Source of the DNA: Verpa conica
Taxonomy: Eukaryota; Ascomycota; Pezizomycetes; Pezizales; Morchellaceae
Reading direction: 5' to 3'
Length of the DNA stretch: 64,000 nucleotides
NCBI GenBank assembly: GCA_033030425.1
Contig: JAUFSD010000001.1
Location: 3,224,001-3,288,000, forward strand
The notes under the pieces were generated by a model. That model searched no databases and was not told where the DNA came from. It saw only the letters and a list, made by a program, of their open reading frames with translations. Shown here piece by piece: positions 24,560 through 38,422 of this stretch (position 1 is its first letter; every line of letters starts with the position of its first letter). The position numbers were made by a program, and so were the translations under genes.

Positions 24560-27500
24560 ATGGCCATGTACAGCAGTCAGCACCAACAACCAATCCACAA
24601 CCTCCCTCCAAAACCTGTGTTCGACCACAGTGTACCACTGTCTGTTTCGCCAATCCATGCTCCCCCGAGATCCCGGAGCGAACATGTCGGCGTCAGTTAC
24701 TCTTTCTGTATTCCCTTCAGCATCATACCAGGTCCAGATCCCAATGACATAATTGCGGCAACCCCGGGGGCGGTAGACAGATGGACGCAATCACCTGTAG
24801 CTGTACCGAGTCTCTTCACTTCGTATCAACTACCAGTGTACCAGATGAACGTGGATAAGTTGAAGAGACTTTGTAAAGAGATATCCGATGCATTGGATTT
24901 AAAGTGTGAAGCGGTGGTGACTGTATCCGAGCCGCAACATGCTTCTTTTCGATCGATCAAGAGGGGGATTATCACGAATGTATGGCTATCTGGTCAACCG
25001 GAATCGGTGTTGCGAGCCCGGGGCATGATTATGCAGAATATACCAGTTGCACTAGTAAGTTTGGCCAGAGGATCTCGAGGAATAAGCGGAAGCAGGATAG
25101 TAATAAAAATTTGTTCGAAATACAGAGAACAGCCTACGTGAACATTGATCGTGATCAAATCTTCAATGGCGAAGCCATCAATTCAAAGTTCGTTGCTCAT
25201 TTAGAGCACACTGCAGGGTTCACGGGAACAGACATCTTTTTGCTAAAAACTCCGGGATCAAGTGCAGATGCTGCGGCGGCGGCAGATCTAGGGAATAGCA
25301 CCAGCCAAAGCAGCAGGTTACAAATAAAAATATTTGGTGACTATGAAAGCGTCGAGCATGCAAAGACAAGGGTTCTTGTGCTGATTGATGATCTGGTAAG
25401 TTGATAATATCAGACAATTTTGAGAGGTTGATCTTATATTCAAAAATCAGCTCCCGTTGACAATTTCTTAGTTAGGACAAGTTTTAGACACCACCATCCT
25501 CGAATTATCAACGCAAAGTTTGATATGTGGCCGCGGAAGAAAGAGTGTTAAGCATATTGAAACTCAAACCCGAACAGCAATATACTTTCCTCCGCCATTT
25601 CCCCGTATCTATGGTTACAGGCCTCCTCGTTCCACCTTGCGAGACTCGGACCAAGTATACATCACAGGCAGCTGTCGTGAGGATATTAACAGAGCTGAGA
25701 GAATGCTCTCCAATATTGTACGGTTAATATACTCATTTTGCTTGGGGAAATGAAATTATTTGCTGATTAGCGTTACAGCGTCGTGGCCTAAGAATTTTTG
25801 TCAAAGATGTCAGTCTTACAATGGCGAAGCTTGATTACATCCTTCTTGAGCGCCTAGACGATATCAAGAAAATCATGGATACAAACGGGACCCATATTCA
25901 ATTCCCACCACTTGGATCGTTTGGAACATTACACACCTATATGAGGGTCCAGGGGACAGAAACTCTCAATATCGAGCGCACAATTCGGTCAATCATGAAC
26001 ATTTTTGGGCAGTATTATAACGCTACCTGGTGGATTATCCCCGAACTACAGCAGCATCACGACCCGGCCCGATCACCAACAGCAAGTGATATTCAAAAGA
26101 TGATCACGGATATTTCGGCATTCAGCGGGGCCGATATCGCTTTCAACAAACATTCGTTCGATATGTGTGGGTTAGACGAGCACGTGAAGTTGGCACTACA
26201 TATTCTAAACGAAGTACGCTTCGTCAAACAGAGTCCATATCAGATTCGGGTTAAAATCGAGCTTGCAAATGAGCACAAGGAATTTGTCTCTGGCAAGAAA
26301 AACGGAAAAATCAACAAAATCATGGGTCAGGCCGGCATACAAATAGTTTTCGATGCTTTCAACGAGTACAACTTCTTTATCGATGTTGTTGGTAATAATC
26401 ACGACTCAGGACTGGCCGGGTTGCAGTTGGTTGAGCATGAGCTTCCAGCGTCGGTATCTTTCCATGTCCCGGATTCTTACCATAAGCGCATCATAGGGAT
26501 CGGCGGGCAACATATCCAAAGGATAATGAAAAAATATTCGGTGTTTGTAAAATTCTCTAACGCAATGGAAAGAGGCTCCGCAGGAAGAATGGAAACCGAC
26601 GATTCGAAGGTAGACAATGTTGTCTGTAGGACGCCGGCGAGAAATGCAAAAAATTTAGAATTGGTCAAGGCAGAAATTATGAAGATGGTTCAACAGGCTG
26701 ATGCCGAAATTGTGGAGGAGAACATTATTATCCCACGGTTGCTGCATAGACCGCTGATGGCGGAGCGCCAGCTATTAGATAACCTTGAGACAAGATGGGG
26801 GTGCTCTGTTATATTTCCAAGTACTGAGGCGGCGAGTGATGTTGTAAAAATCAAGGGTCCTGAGTGGCAAATCCCCCAGGCTGTGCATGAGTTCTTGGTA
26901 TGTACACTTTTGGTATAGTGTTATTTTGACCTTGCGAGCTTTCCTAATAAGTATAGGCTCATGTTCCCGAATCTCATAAAATTCAACTACCGAGATCGCA
27001 GAAACTCGAAGATATTATTCATGGAGAATCTATCTACGGCCAAGTTATTAAGCCTATGAGAAAGCAGTTTGGGATTGACATGTGCTTTGAGGAAAAAGAA
27101 AACCACGCGAAAACCCTTACTGTCTCCTTTACTTATACCAGGGATAACGCAGGAGGTGTCCAAGATGCCATAGATATGTTAACCACCTTTCTTATTGCAA
27201 ATGGGGTTGAGGCAGAGCCAGTCAAGGGTGCGCTCCCACGCCCGAAATCAGATTCGTTTGAAGATTACGCCCCGTTCTTTGAACGGCGCATACTTCAAAA
27301 GACTTCACCCGTCGGCTCACAGGGCTCCATCAATGTGCCGGGAAATAGGCTTTCGGTGGACTTGACGGCTTTTTTGGGCGGGCCGCTTCATAATGAGCCA
27401 GGACCGCTGACAGACAAGACCGAGGCTGCTTTTTATGAAGGAGATAGGAAGGCTTCTGTCGCGGCTTCTGTCGCGTCTTCAGATGCAGGGTCTGCAGGAG

Positions 27501-27697
27501 TATCTGCTCCCGGAAGCTCTGGTTCTGCTGCGAGTTCGGTTGCTCGTTTGTCAATTGGTCATGGAAGGAGTGGGTCTATTACTTCACTTGCAGGGTGGGA
27601 TGGGATCCCCGGGACGTTGCTTGATGGGGAGGACTGGACAAAGCTAGATGCAAATGATGCTAGATCGAGGTCTTCTTCTGTTGCGGCATATATCTGA
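24560..27697 (+). CDS. Multi-KH-domain RNA-binding protein
   Basis: Probable cytoplasmic RNA-binding regulator with several KH domains in series. Five exons: 24560-25054, 25126-25395, 25472-25717, 25779-26897, 26957-27697; 2871 nt, 956 residues, all joins in phase 0. KH-type GxxG loops are visible: CGRGRKSVKHIETQT, GKKNGKINKIMGQAGI (GQAG) and the textbook IIGIGGQHIQRIMKKYSVFV; a further degenerate one reads YGQVIKPMRKQFGIDM. Other units (MAKLDYILLERLDDIKKIMD, PLMAERQLLDNLETRWG) keep the KH fold pattern but lack the GxxG loop. The N-terminus is Pro/His-rich and the C-terminus Ser/Ala-rich and disordered. The arrangement recalls Bicaudal-C/vigilin-like proteins; exact orthology is not determined. 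Confidence 0.9.
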
Positions 27698-30600
27698 TTT
27701 ATCCCTTTCTTTCCTTTTTTTGGCGTCTAGTCTCTTTTGGTTTGGGCTGGGTGGTTGTTTATTACGGTTATTCCCTTTGTCTTTATGATACCATTCCAGC
27801 CTTTACACATGTGTGTTTTGGCATGGGAAATTTCCTATGGGCCTTCTTTCTTGATTACGTCTCAAAAGGGGCTTGGGGTGGTTTGCTTATGTCCCTTTTC
27901 CCCTTTTCCCCTTTGCCACCTTCTCCCTTTTTTGCTCGACCCCCGATTCTTATGCACGCCTCCCTCCCAATCTTGGACCATTGGGTCACAACGTTTTTCT
28001 GGTTTTTCTGGTCTCTTTTTGGTTTCATTGGTGGCGTATCTCTCTTTTCTCCCTCTCATTTAGGGGGACAATAGGTAGCAAAGTATAAGGTACTGGAGGT
28101 GTATATTCTTTGAGTTACCATAGCTTTTTACTCCAATATGCTTGCACTATGTGTCAGTCATTCAACTATATATAAGTAGTTGTTAGAACTATAGGTTAAT
28201 AGTACTATAGAAGTACAAAAGATCCACGTTCGTAGGGTAATTACTAAATAGGAAAATAATAAGCCCTGTAAATACTTGCGCTCACATATATTATGGCCCG
28301 AGCATACGACTGGATATGCCTCTTATAAGACTTGTCTAGGCATGATTTCTTACACTGAGCTTAAGGGAACTATAGACCAATAGTCAATATCTATTAAAGC
28401 TTTATATAAGCTTTTTGCAAGAAAGTATGCCTAGATAAGATTTACTCAGTTGTCTCTCTAACCATAAAAAAAGAACGCGTTGATTGAAAGATATGAAACT
28501 ATATTTATAATTACTTTCCCTACGATATAATACACTTACTTTAGTTTATGACTCTTACAAATGAGATTTTATTATAGACCTCAGGCTAGGCCCAAAGTCT
28601 ACTACTAAATTACAGTACTCTATATACACTTTTCGAATTATTAGTTCAATTTTATATTTCCATGCTTTCGTTAGACCTAAATGATACATGTATTCAGGTT
28701 TGCGTGTATATTTATTTGTCCGACTTTCGTGCGTATTTGTTTCTAAGCCAAGAAAAAGCTTGATATACCTCACATACTATCACTCGACTGTCTTGACAAT
28801 AATACAAAATAACAATCCCACCTTGCTAAGCAGGAGAGGCAAGGGTCCAAGGTTATCACTCTATAATATTCATTTATCTACTTATCGCAGGTGGTGTTCC
28901 TAGCCAGTTACAACCGCAGTAGGTCTACTTTGCTGAGTCCGCCACTCCACCCCACCCCCCCAAAAAACCGTCTCTTAGAATACATTCCACGAAAACATCC
29001 CTATGAGAAAACAGGATACCGTATGAATTAGGTTATCAATAATTCCAAATGTCAGGATAATTAAATCCAGAGGGCTATCGTATTCGGGCGCTATCTAGGG
29101 TTCCTAAAATCACCAATACTAGTCGGTACTACGGTATAAACCCTTCCACTTGTACAACCCAAATTATACATATATGCTTCGAGACCCATGAGACTAGGTG
29201 ATACGAGACGGGATGAAATATAATTTAAAACCCCCCCCATATCATATCATGCCCACTACAAGACTTAGATTATCCAAATCACACAGCACCCTGGACGAGG
29301 CACCATTCTAAACTGATGTCTATTTAAATATAAAGATGCGAGCTAATCGTTAGAACGGTATAGACCAGAGTCATTGAGACCATATACAGACCTCCTTAAA
29401 AAAATAGTCAAGTTTTAGCGGTTGTACTCTTAGAGGTAAATATAAATATTATAGCTTAGGAATGTGATCAAAGCACATAGTCATGAATAGTCTTATATGA
29501 ACGAGGCACCGATACAGGACGTAGAGATAAAAAATCTAGAGAAGTCCACCAATAGTAACGCCCTTGTCACCCTAGGGATAGTTTCGTAATCTTTTGAAGT
29601 ATCACTATTCTAGATAAAGATGTAAAAATCGACCCATGAGAAATTCACAAAGATAGATAGCCTTAATATACTAGGGTAGAGGTCCTCGACATTTAAGGGC
29701 TTGACTCTTGTACATACTAGGTGCCGATATTCCTTTCCGGCGCCACGATGGAGAAATGTGACTTCGTGATAGCTTATGGAAGAGTTAGACAGTTACGAAT
29801 ATGGAAACCCCTGTTGAATATAGCGTATGGAAGCTCAGCCTCCGATAACAACGCTATTGGAGGTCTTGTATGATGGGCAAAATTTAACCAAGATAAACGC
29901 TTTTTGTGGATCTTTAAGGAAAGGAACTAGATGATAAAAAATCTCAAGCCCTACTTTATGAACTTGCCTATGTGTGGCTGTAATAAAGTACAAACATAAA
30001 AGCTTTCACCATTGGCTAGATCGCTCCACGTGTAATTTCCTTATGGCGGAAAAATACGCTAGGAGTTTTTATCAATAACTCCAGACCTATTGGTAAATCT
30101 TGCTAGAGCTTGATCAGTCATTGGATGTACGTAAACCTATCAGAATCTTTATCAAAAAAGCAAAGTTTGTCAAAAGAAAGATCTGAGATTGTATTGGTTA
30201 GTTGGCACACCTCCCCTTTCCCTCTCTTCATGATTAGAAAAAGCAACAATTAGGGCTGATGAAAGTTTAATCAGCCCATTAAATTAATACCTACTTGTCA
30301 TTAATGTCTCGGTAAAAAGGCTTCAAGCCTCGAATTATACGGCATACTACTTAATGGATCATTGATTAGTTCTTAAGAACACAGTCAACCTCACCATGAC
30401 AAGAAATAATGGGTTAGGCCTACGAACTACTATAGAAACTTCGGCTTTCTCCGATAACGACAAGTCTAGCAGCGAGGGAAGCTAAGCAAGGGTGGCGCTA
30501 GTATGGGGTTATCCATTGGCCCGGCCTGGCAACGATTATAGGCCCGTGATATGACCTACTCGGACCAGCACAGGGGAGAACCCTCCAGATGCCGTGTTTT

Positions 30601-32970
30601 GTTTGCAGCTATGGCGAGTTCTAGATAGTTCGATCGGCTCTTCGATAATAGTATCACCGTGAGTCTAGATTCTAGTTCTAGATTAATTCGGTGGCGAGTT
30701 ATAGCGGTTGCTTAAATATGTATGCGTACCAACAGCCAGAGCTGAAGCTGTATCACTATGTCAAGGGGTGAGGCTGGGGGAAGAGCGGAAATTCTAGTAC
30801 TTTGTCAAGAACAAGCGCCGAAAAGGCGCATTGATACCATTTAGGTATTAGTTCCTTTATGCGATAGTTCTAACGAAAGCACTGTTTAAAGCCATGACGC
30901 GGGGGCTATCTCCATTGAGGAATCTCAAATCTAGAAAAATGGCTATTTTGAGCCAATTCGTGCGACTGCTAGTTGTTTGCAGGAAACACTTCTCGTAGCA
31001 CCCGGGAATTGTTTTGTTTACTTTACTTGAAACAGCGACGGGTGTTTCGCCAGATGACACAGATGAGATTCACAGGATGGCTGAGTCTCTAACAGTCGGG
31101 GTATACGTTCAACTGAAATTTAATACTTGGCTGCCTATTGGCGATCAAATATATTGCGGATCATTAGTAGCGATAATTCAATATATGTAAACTCGGAGGG
31201 ATTTAATCTCGAGCCCATTATCACCGAATGTAGGCAAAGCTTACGGAATATGTGAAATCTTCAAAGTTCATGGCACTAGTTGATGGAAGTACTAGCTACC
31301 AACAATCAGTTCGTGATTGGGAGGGAGGGGGCGTTTGGAATCGGAGGATCCTTGGAGATCCTCAGATCGTGGCGCGTCTTGCGTTATTCGGGCCACACTC
31401 AAGTGGACAGAAAAGAGATTATGGGGGTGCCAACTACACTCTCGTGATACCAGAACCCTAAAACCGTAGGTATAGAAGGGGGAGTACGTAACAAACGTGG
31501 CAGATGTTTGCGCCCAGTGGGAAAACAATTCAAGCAGCAGCGTAACTCCCACACTCTGACACATGCCAGTAGGGCCATTCCTCATATACTCAGTGCTGTG
31601 CAAGACGCGTCGAAACATTACAAAGACGGGGTTTCCCCAGACCCTCGACAGCAGTGGGTTTGGGCGCTGGTTGCGCGGAAGGGTCTCTTCAAGACTCCAG
31701 CTAGCCAGCCAAGATGATTCCCGATCGATTGCGTTGATATACATAGCCCCTGGATTCCTGGGACGGTGGAACGTGCTAGTGTTGCGAACTCGCTTCATGG
31801 TCCTTCCACACTAGCGTCTTAATTTCGACAGAACCCTACTCCAGCAATGACCAGGCCTCGGGGCTCAGGTATGAGATTTCAGGTACACAGGCGGGGAGGA
31901 GGGATATGGGAGCGGGGATATGATATCGATACTGTGGATAAGTAAGATAGAATAGACTACAACCATGGTAAGTAAGCACGAGGAGATAGCCAGTACATGT
32001 AGCTATTAATAAGAGGGTGACCTTCAATCAATCAGGGCGGGCCATAGTAAAAAAGGGGCATGGGGTACGTTCCAGCCAGCCAGCCAGCGATGGGGTGCTG
32101 TGCATGTATTTATGTGCTTTAGAGAAGAGTTAAGGCGAATTGAACCACCTAGAGTCAAGGCTCTGGAGCCCTATAGTAAGTAGTATACACCGACAAAGAC
32201 TGCCCCCCCAAAGATACCCCTACAATACAACCCCCATCGACCGACCTTAGGAGCAGAGCTCTTACCCAACACCACGGTCCTGAAAAGCACAAGGAGCACT
32301 AGAAGAGAAGGAGCAATAGGAATAAGAGCAACAGCAGCAAGACAACACTACCTGTTTCGCCCAACAGTATCATCAGCAAGCCCAAGGCGGCTACAAGCGA
32401 GAGCTGCATTGTTCAGGGAGAAAAGAAAAAAAGCTTCCAAAGCACCCACATACTCGTGCCTGGTTATTCTATTCAAGCCTGCTCTCTCCTGTAGCCGTAG
32501 CTGTAGCCGTGGTCGGTCCGCTAGACTGGAATCCCGCACTCAACCTCCAAAAGAAGAAGTAGGCGGCTGAGCAGATAGACATCGCGGCTTTCTACGTGAA
32601 ACCCCGTCCCTGACCACCACACCAATCTCCAATCTCCTCCGCCATCATCAACAACGGGAATCCGGGGCGACGCAGGAAGCACAAGAATTAACCTCTAACC
32701 TGCATTTTCATCATTATCCATTTTTGCACCCTTCAAGAAAAAACATTCTCATAGCTCTCCCTTGCGCGTTCGCCCTCCGTTAATCGGTATTACCAATTCG
32801 CTGCCCCCCATCCCCTTCAGAGCACTCACACAGACAAGTACCAGCTGGGGCCTGTTCTTATTCACAGAAGAGCCGAAACTCTCTATTTCGACATCGTGGC
32901 TCTGGACAAGACACTACGAGTTAAATTCTGTGGCTCCTTGGGTGAGGAGGACAAATAACTTGTGGTAGCT
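27698..32970. other. 5.3-kb gene-poor region
   Basis: After a pyrimidine-rich probable 3' UTR (to about 28080) the sequence is AT-rich with no sustained codon pattern. It contains the dispersed repeat copy B (28285-28470). The stretch 30480-31830 is less AT-rich but holds only ORFs on opposing strands without family resemblance. From about 32580 it becomes C-rich and is probably the promoter and leader of the RhoGAP gene. The composition suggests old, mutated repeats. Confidence 0.45.
28285..28470 (+). repeat. Diverged dispersed repeat, copy B
   Basis: Related to the minus strand of 17262-17400. Shared blocks include CTCTTATAAG, GGCAT..TTCTTACA and CAGTTGTC..CTC.AACCATAA, in the same order. 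Copy B carries an extra stretch of about 50-60 bp (around 28370-28420) between the second and third blocks. Confidence 0.65.
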
Positions 32971-35900
32971 ATGGAATCTCCAGATCATGAGCCCGAATCA
33001 CCAGTCACCGAGGACGAGGACTCGTGCTTTCCATGCAAAGGATGTGGACATGTATGAACTGAGAACCAATATTGGCATCGTTTTCTTGCTGACTGGTGAA
33101 TAGATATTAGAAGAAGGAAAGGCTTTTGAGCTATGTGAGTGCATCTCGTTAATTCAAATATTTCCGTGACTACGGTCTTATGGCTAACGATATCGCAGCG
33201 GGGAACAGATGGCATATCGATTGCTTCCGGTGTAACAAATGCGATATGTTACTGGACTCTGATGCCAACTTGCTGTTGCTGGGTGATGGCTCCCTCATCT
33301 GCAACAACTGTACATACAGCTGTGCAGCTTGTCAGAATAAAATCGAAGATCTTGCAATACTTACAGGGGACCAAGCATTTTGCGCGGGGTGTTTCAGATG
33401 CCGGAACTGCAAAAGGAAGATCGAGAATCTCAAGTATGCTCGAACTTCGCAGGGGATATTTTGTATGAGCTGTCATGAAACTATTATGGCCCGTCGACGA
33501 AAACGCAACAAACCGGGAAAGACACCAACATTAGGAAGCAATGCCCCATCACCAATGCTTTCGTTGGACAAATCTCTTCCTTCTCTACCGGTGGAGGATG
33601 ATTCCCCGTCAGATGGCCATGTGACTCCTACGGAGTTGTCTCCTCGACCACGACCACCAAATACCAGGACAACATCTTCAAGGTCGGGTCACACTCCTGA
33701 CCAATTATCACCATTAGGATTTGTTCCACCAGGTATAGGCTTAGCTTTCGCTAACATGTATCAAATATCATTTCTAACCTTATATAGATAACCATCTCCG
33801 TACTCCTCGCTCTCACAAACGGTACTCACAGAATTCCCAGGCTTCAGAGCATTCGTTAGAGCACCCTGTAAATAATGGTTCATTCGATCCATATTCTTCA
33901 TTCATTCCAGTCGTACTCGATCCTTCGCCGCCAGCACCAGCGCCTCTACCCAGCACAACTTATAGACCCAACCGATCATCTTCATATAATATCTATCACG
34001 ACCTTCAAGGAAGAGATCAATCAACAAATGCTCGTCCATCGTTCGAACGTAATCCAACAGAATCATCTGTTTATCTAGATACTGACAAAGGGAGACGTCC
34101 ACATATTTCAACTCAAGCAGGGTCCCGTCAATATCCTGGTGGTGGAGACGGACAAGATGTTGGAAGGAAGTCTCATGATTTGGGCCGGGAGAGGGGAGAA
34201 AAGGAATATCTTTCGAGCGAGGCTTATAACCCTTCCTCTTCATACTACTCAAAAGAGAATGAAAGTGCCAAAGCCCCCTCGCAAAAATCCATGACATCTC
34301 AAAATGCTCTAGAGAATACGCAAAAGCGAGAAAACTTCAAGCTTGGGGAGGTACCAAGTGAAAGAAAAAAGTCTGTGGGGACAATCAGGTCTTTGGAGGA
34401 CAATCATTCTCAAGAAATCTCCATCTCGTTTTCTCCACTGGATTTGGACATGTCACCAACTATAGCGCATCCAGAAATACCCCCCAGAGGGGACTCTTAC
34501 AAGCCACCAGTTACATCTCCAGCATCTGTTCACAAGAAGTCATTCGAATCCCCTGTTAATTCGAATTCTTCATCGGGTCGTTCCCAGCGATCCCATGGTA
34601 CATCAGGTTCTAATGCATCAGCTATAACCGCTGCTGAATCACCGGAAGCTCTGATCCCTGGTGCCCAAGAGGTTAGCGACCCCAGACCCCAAGGCATCAA
34701 GCTCAACACAAAGACCACGATCCCCAATATTAGCTATCAAGACACCACTTCTGTCATATCTTCTATAGGCCAACAACCCCAACCACCTTTCCTGTCTAAA
34801 CCTCTGTCTCATCCTCGACCTTCAACTGCACATGCTACTACCCGAAGTGACAATCTACATTTAATGACAAATTATGATCTCTCATCATCTATTTTACCAC
34901 ATCCTTTCAAATCTCCAGTCAGCGATTTGAGTATGGATGAGGACATTGCAAGAGTCTTTGGCGGGGGAGAGACCTCAGCGTCAATTCTCCGAAGAGTATC
35001 AAGTGCAGTCCGGCATGGGCGAAGTTTTAGTGATTTGGCGGCTAGAACTGGTTCATCTCCAAAGTGGCCAAGATCCCCAAGTGCTGGACATCCAGGGTAT
35101 ATCCCAGCATTCGGTACAGATATCACTAGCCCAATTTTATCTTTAGACGCCAAAGAAGAAAATGTTGTTCTTAAATTTGAACTCCGGCGTTCAATACAAA
35201 AAGTTGCTGACCTGGAGGCTAAATTGAGTGTAAGTTGGAATTTCTTCAGAGCACTTTACTATATACTGATAATAGCATAGCATGTGGGGACAGCGAAGGC
35301 ACTAGATTCCAATATTACAGAGAAGAGGAATACGGTCGCTTTGTTAGAAACAGAACGGGAAGCATTTTTACGTGAACTTATGGTAATCAAAGAAAGAGTG
35401 GATGCTGCTAAAGATGGGTCCGTATTTTCTACACTAGATATAGTCGAGTATCTACTTACTATTTATAGACAACCTCTTAGCATGGAAGAACTGAAGTCTG
35501 ATCTCATCCGTGGTGTCACACGAGAATTAGAAGACTTGAAAGCGTCCTTGAAATCAGAAATCCAGGCTCTTGTCGCTCAACGAGATCAATTGGTTGAGGA
35601 AGTTAACATGTTCGCCCGTAGCCGGGAACAGGCAATACAAGATACCGAACAACTTAACCTGAAGAATGCACAATTGGCCGACCTAAATAATGAACTAACA
35701 AGACGGATTCAAGGTCAGTTCAAAGCTAACAAAACACCTGTCAATGGGTTAGGTATTTATACCGGAAATCCTATGGAACTTCTAGACATGAAGGAAAGCG
35801 AGAAACGGCCACCAACAGCTACTACTTCGGCATCAATCTCGAGCATTTCAACCCCAATCCCCGTTCAAGACTATCAACAGCAACCTCTACAGCAACAGCA

Positions 35901-37026
35901 GCAGCAATTACAGCAACTACAGCCTTCGTTTACACAACATCATGCTAATGATGGCGCTGAGGTCTTGGTAGCTCAAAAGGTTACTACTTTGAAAAATGGT
36001 GCACAGCCAAAGAAGACTTTCTGGAAGAAGGGAGGTGCTTCTATCATGAAGGGAGCAGGCAAAGGTTTTAATAAGGTTTTTTCTCCTGAGAATAGTGGAA
36101 TTTTCTACGACCAGACAAGTGATATTGACTCTAAATTTGCCGAAGGTTACATCCGTAGCTCCAGATGCACCTGGTGCCAAGATTTTCGGTACGCGGAAGG
36201 GTTGGGCGAAGGGTAGCAAAGGTAGTACAAACGGTATGAACGGGACTGGATCTACGAATTCCATCGGTGACAATGGTATCCGTATGTACCCCTAAATTCC
36301 TGTCCTCTTTTTCTTTCTTTCTCCTAATAGTCTATAGTTGCACTTTTCGGTACTGAGCTCGAGCACCGAGCTGAATATGAAGGTAACCGAATACCGAACA
36401 TTGTTCAAAAATGCATCCAGGAGGTCGAAATCCGAGGGATGAACCTCCAGGGAATCTACCGAAAGAATGGGGGCGCCTCACAGATGCGACAGATCCAGGA
36501 AGCTTTTGAAAGAGGCGAAGACCCGCAGTTTGATAGTAATGTTGACATTTGCGGCGTAACGAGTGTCCTCAAGCAATACTTTAGAAACTTGCCAAACCCA
36601 CTGCTTACCTATGAGATCTATGAGCGTTTCATTGATACAACAAGTATGTCCCCTTTTTGAAAAATTGAATCGAGCTAAATACTAATTTACCGATAGCTGT
36701 CAATGAGGAAGATAAGCGGGTAAGCATGGTGAAAGAGCTTATAGATGAGCTCCCATCAATCCACCGGGACTGCTTACAGTTCGTAATATTTCACTTGGCC
36801 AGGTATATTACATCGATCCTTTGTATCTTGTACAAATCGCATTTTGTTAACTCCGTATAGAGTCGCCGCGAGGAAGCAAGAGAACCTTATGACCACTAAG
36901 AACTTGGCTGTCGTTTTTGCACCAACACTGCTGCGGTACACTACTGACGAGCGTGAGATGAGTGACATGCACGCGAAAAATGATGCCATCCAATTTCTCA
37001 TCGACCACAACGAGGTTATCTTTTGA
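32971..37026 (+). CDS. RGA1: LIM-domain Rho GTPase-activating protein (Rga1 type)
   Basis: GAP for Cdc42/Rho at sites of polarised growth. Nine exons: 32971-33051, 33104-33134, 33199-33732, 33788-35229, 35281-36118, 36165-36281, 36338-36643, 36697-36802, 36861-37026; 3621 nt, 1206 residues. LIM1 spans about residues 22-75 (CKGC, HIDCFRCNKC, CNNC) and LIM2 about 79-129 (CAAC, CFRCRNC, CMSC). A long Ser/Pro-rich linker follows, then coiled coil (TEKRNTVALLETEREAF; DLKASLKSEIQALVAQRDQL) and a glutamine-rich patch. The RhoGAP domain (about 1015-1206) has FGTELE, the arginine finger in GIYRKNG (about residue 1056), and KNLAVVFAPTLLR. Two LIM domains plus a C-terminal GAP is the Rga1 layout; Lrg1 has three LIM domains. 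The 46-nt intron 36119-36164 is inferred because the frame changes there; its splice sites are weak. Confidence 0.93.
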
Positions 37027-38347
37027 TTTATTTTATTTTTTTCAATGAACGGGGGCACAACCAGCCCAATTGGCGTACTAAATTTCAACTTATTGCTTTT
37101 ATACCTCCTCTTCTTGTAACTTTTTTCTCCCTAGTCGTTTGATTATGTATGTGCGAGAGCGGACAAAGGGGCGTTCTTTTGTTTGTTTTCTTATTCTACT
37201 TCTTTCGGAAAATTACCCGTACTTGTCCTTATCGCGATCGCATGGGAACTAGAACATTTCTGTTTCTTTTTTGGTGGAAAGTGAATGGTGAAGGTGATTA
37301 ATTATTGCTGGAAGGGTTTTTTTTTATATATTTCTCTTCATACCCATAGCTGCGCTACACTGATTATGGAGAGATGGTGACTTTTGAGAGGATCGAGAAG
37401 GGAGGATCTTTTTTTTTGTTTCCATATATCCTGGGTTTTAGTTAGCTCGCCATCACATGTCCAGTCAGAAACCCTACTGTGCTGGGCATGTACTGTTAAA
37501 AATTTCGTGATCAGTTACGAATGTTTTTCTTTCTTTTAGACGTAGTGTTTTTGCGTTTCTTGGGCCTAGGGTTATAGATGCTAAACACATCTAGGGATAG
37601 GGTGGCTTTTCTTTAGGCTCTAGCTCTACGGAAATTTTCAGGGGCTACCTCTATAGAGCGTATCTTCACGTATCTTTGAACGAGCATAAAAGTTAGGTGT
37701 TGATTGATGCCATTATTACAAGAGTCCTTCCGGTCTTGAGAAATTAGCCTCTACTAATATCGAGTGACATATTATGATCTATGTGTAATGAATGAATGGG
37801 TCATAAACACATAGAGCCCTTAGGTATAATCTGTGTGATTGTAACATACGCTATTCCTATGCAAATTTTAGGCTATAGGTCATGAAAATATGGATCTAGT
37901 GACGGAACTTTTTAAATCTAGCTAGAGCTATCCTAAGGTATTTTATTACAGAGCAGGTAAATTCTATAGTCTTCGATCCTTACATCTACTTTTGATCCGA
38001 GCTAGGGAAGTATTGGTACCTCCTGGGACATCTAATATTCAAGATCATTAATAGCGGCCTTGTTCACTGTAAAACGTAAGTAAACATTAGGAGGATTTGG
38101 AGCCTAGGTCTTCCATCTACTTGTAAACTACAACCTAGTATCTCCAAAGAAAAAAAAAACCAATGTGGACTATATAGCAACATCCATAGGTCCTAGCCCC
38201 CTAGGATCTCGAGTAAATTATAACTACTATCTACAGACACTTAGAGAACGAGTGATGGGCTATGGGCCCGCATGTGCCTCGCGTCAGATAACGCTAGCTA
38301 TTTAGAGAGTGCTGCATCGCAACGCGTCAACGTCACGTTTTCCCGTG
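37027..38347. other. Intergenic between RhoGAP and topoisomerase III genes
   Basis: The first 550 bp are T-rich, as expected of a 3' UTR. The rest is AT-rich with no open frame of note. The topoisomerase promoter must lie in the last few hundred bases. Confidence 0.5.
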
Positions 38348-38422
38348 ATGCGATTCAGTCCCCTGACTCAATATCACACATCACTTATTCTGTGGGGGAG
38401 ATATTATTCTCAAGCCCATCAA
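38348..38422 (+). other. Optional N-terminal extension of topoisomerase III (possible mitochondrial presequence)
   Basis: In frame with the main start and without a stop, this segment encodes MRFSPLTQYHTSLILWGRYY then SQAHQ before the MPGK start. It has two arginines, several Ser/Thr, hydrophobic residues and no acidic residues, and an RYY-S site of the kind cut by the mitochondrial processing peptidase. Human TOP3A uses just such an upstream start for its mitochondrial form. The segment could instead be untranslated leader. Confidence 0.5.

Noticed and set aside
31292..31798. 168-codon minus-strand frame in the gene-poor region
   Set aside because: No recognised motif, opposed by several plus-strand frames, and codon use is not gene-like; possibly a decayed repeat.
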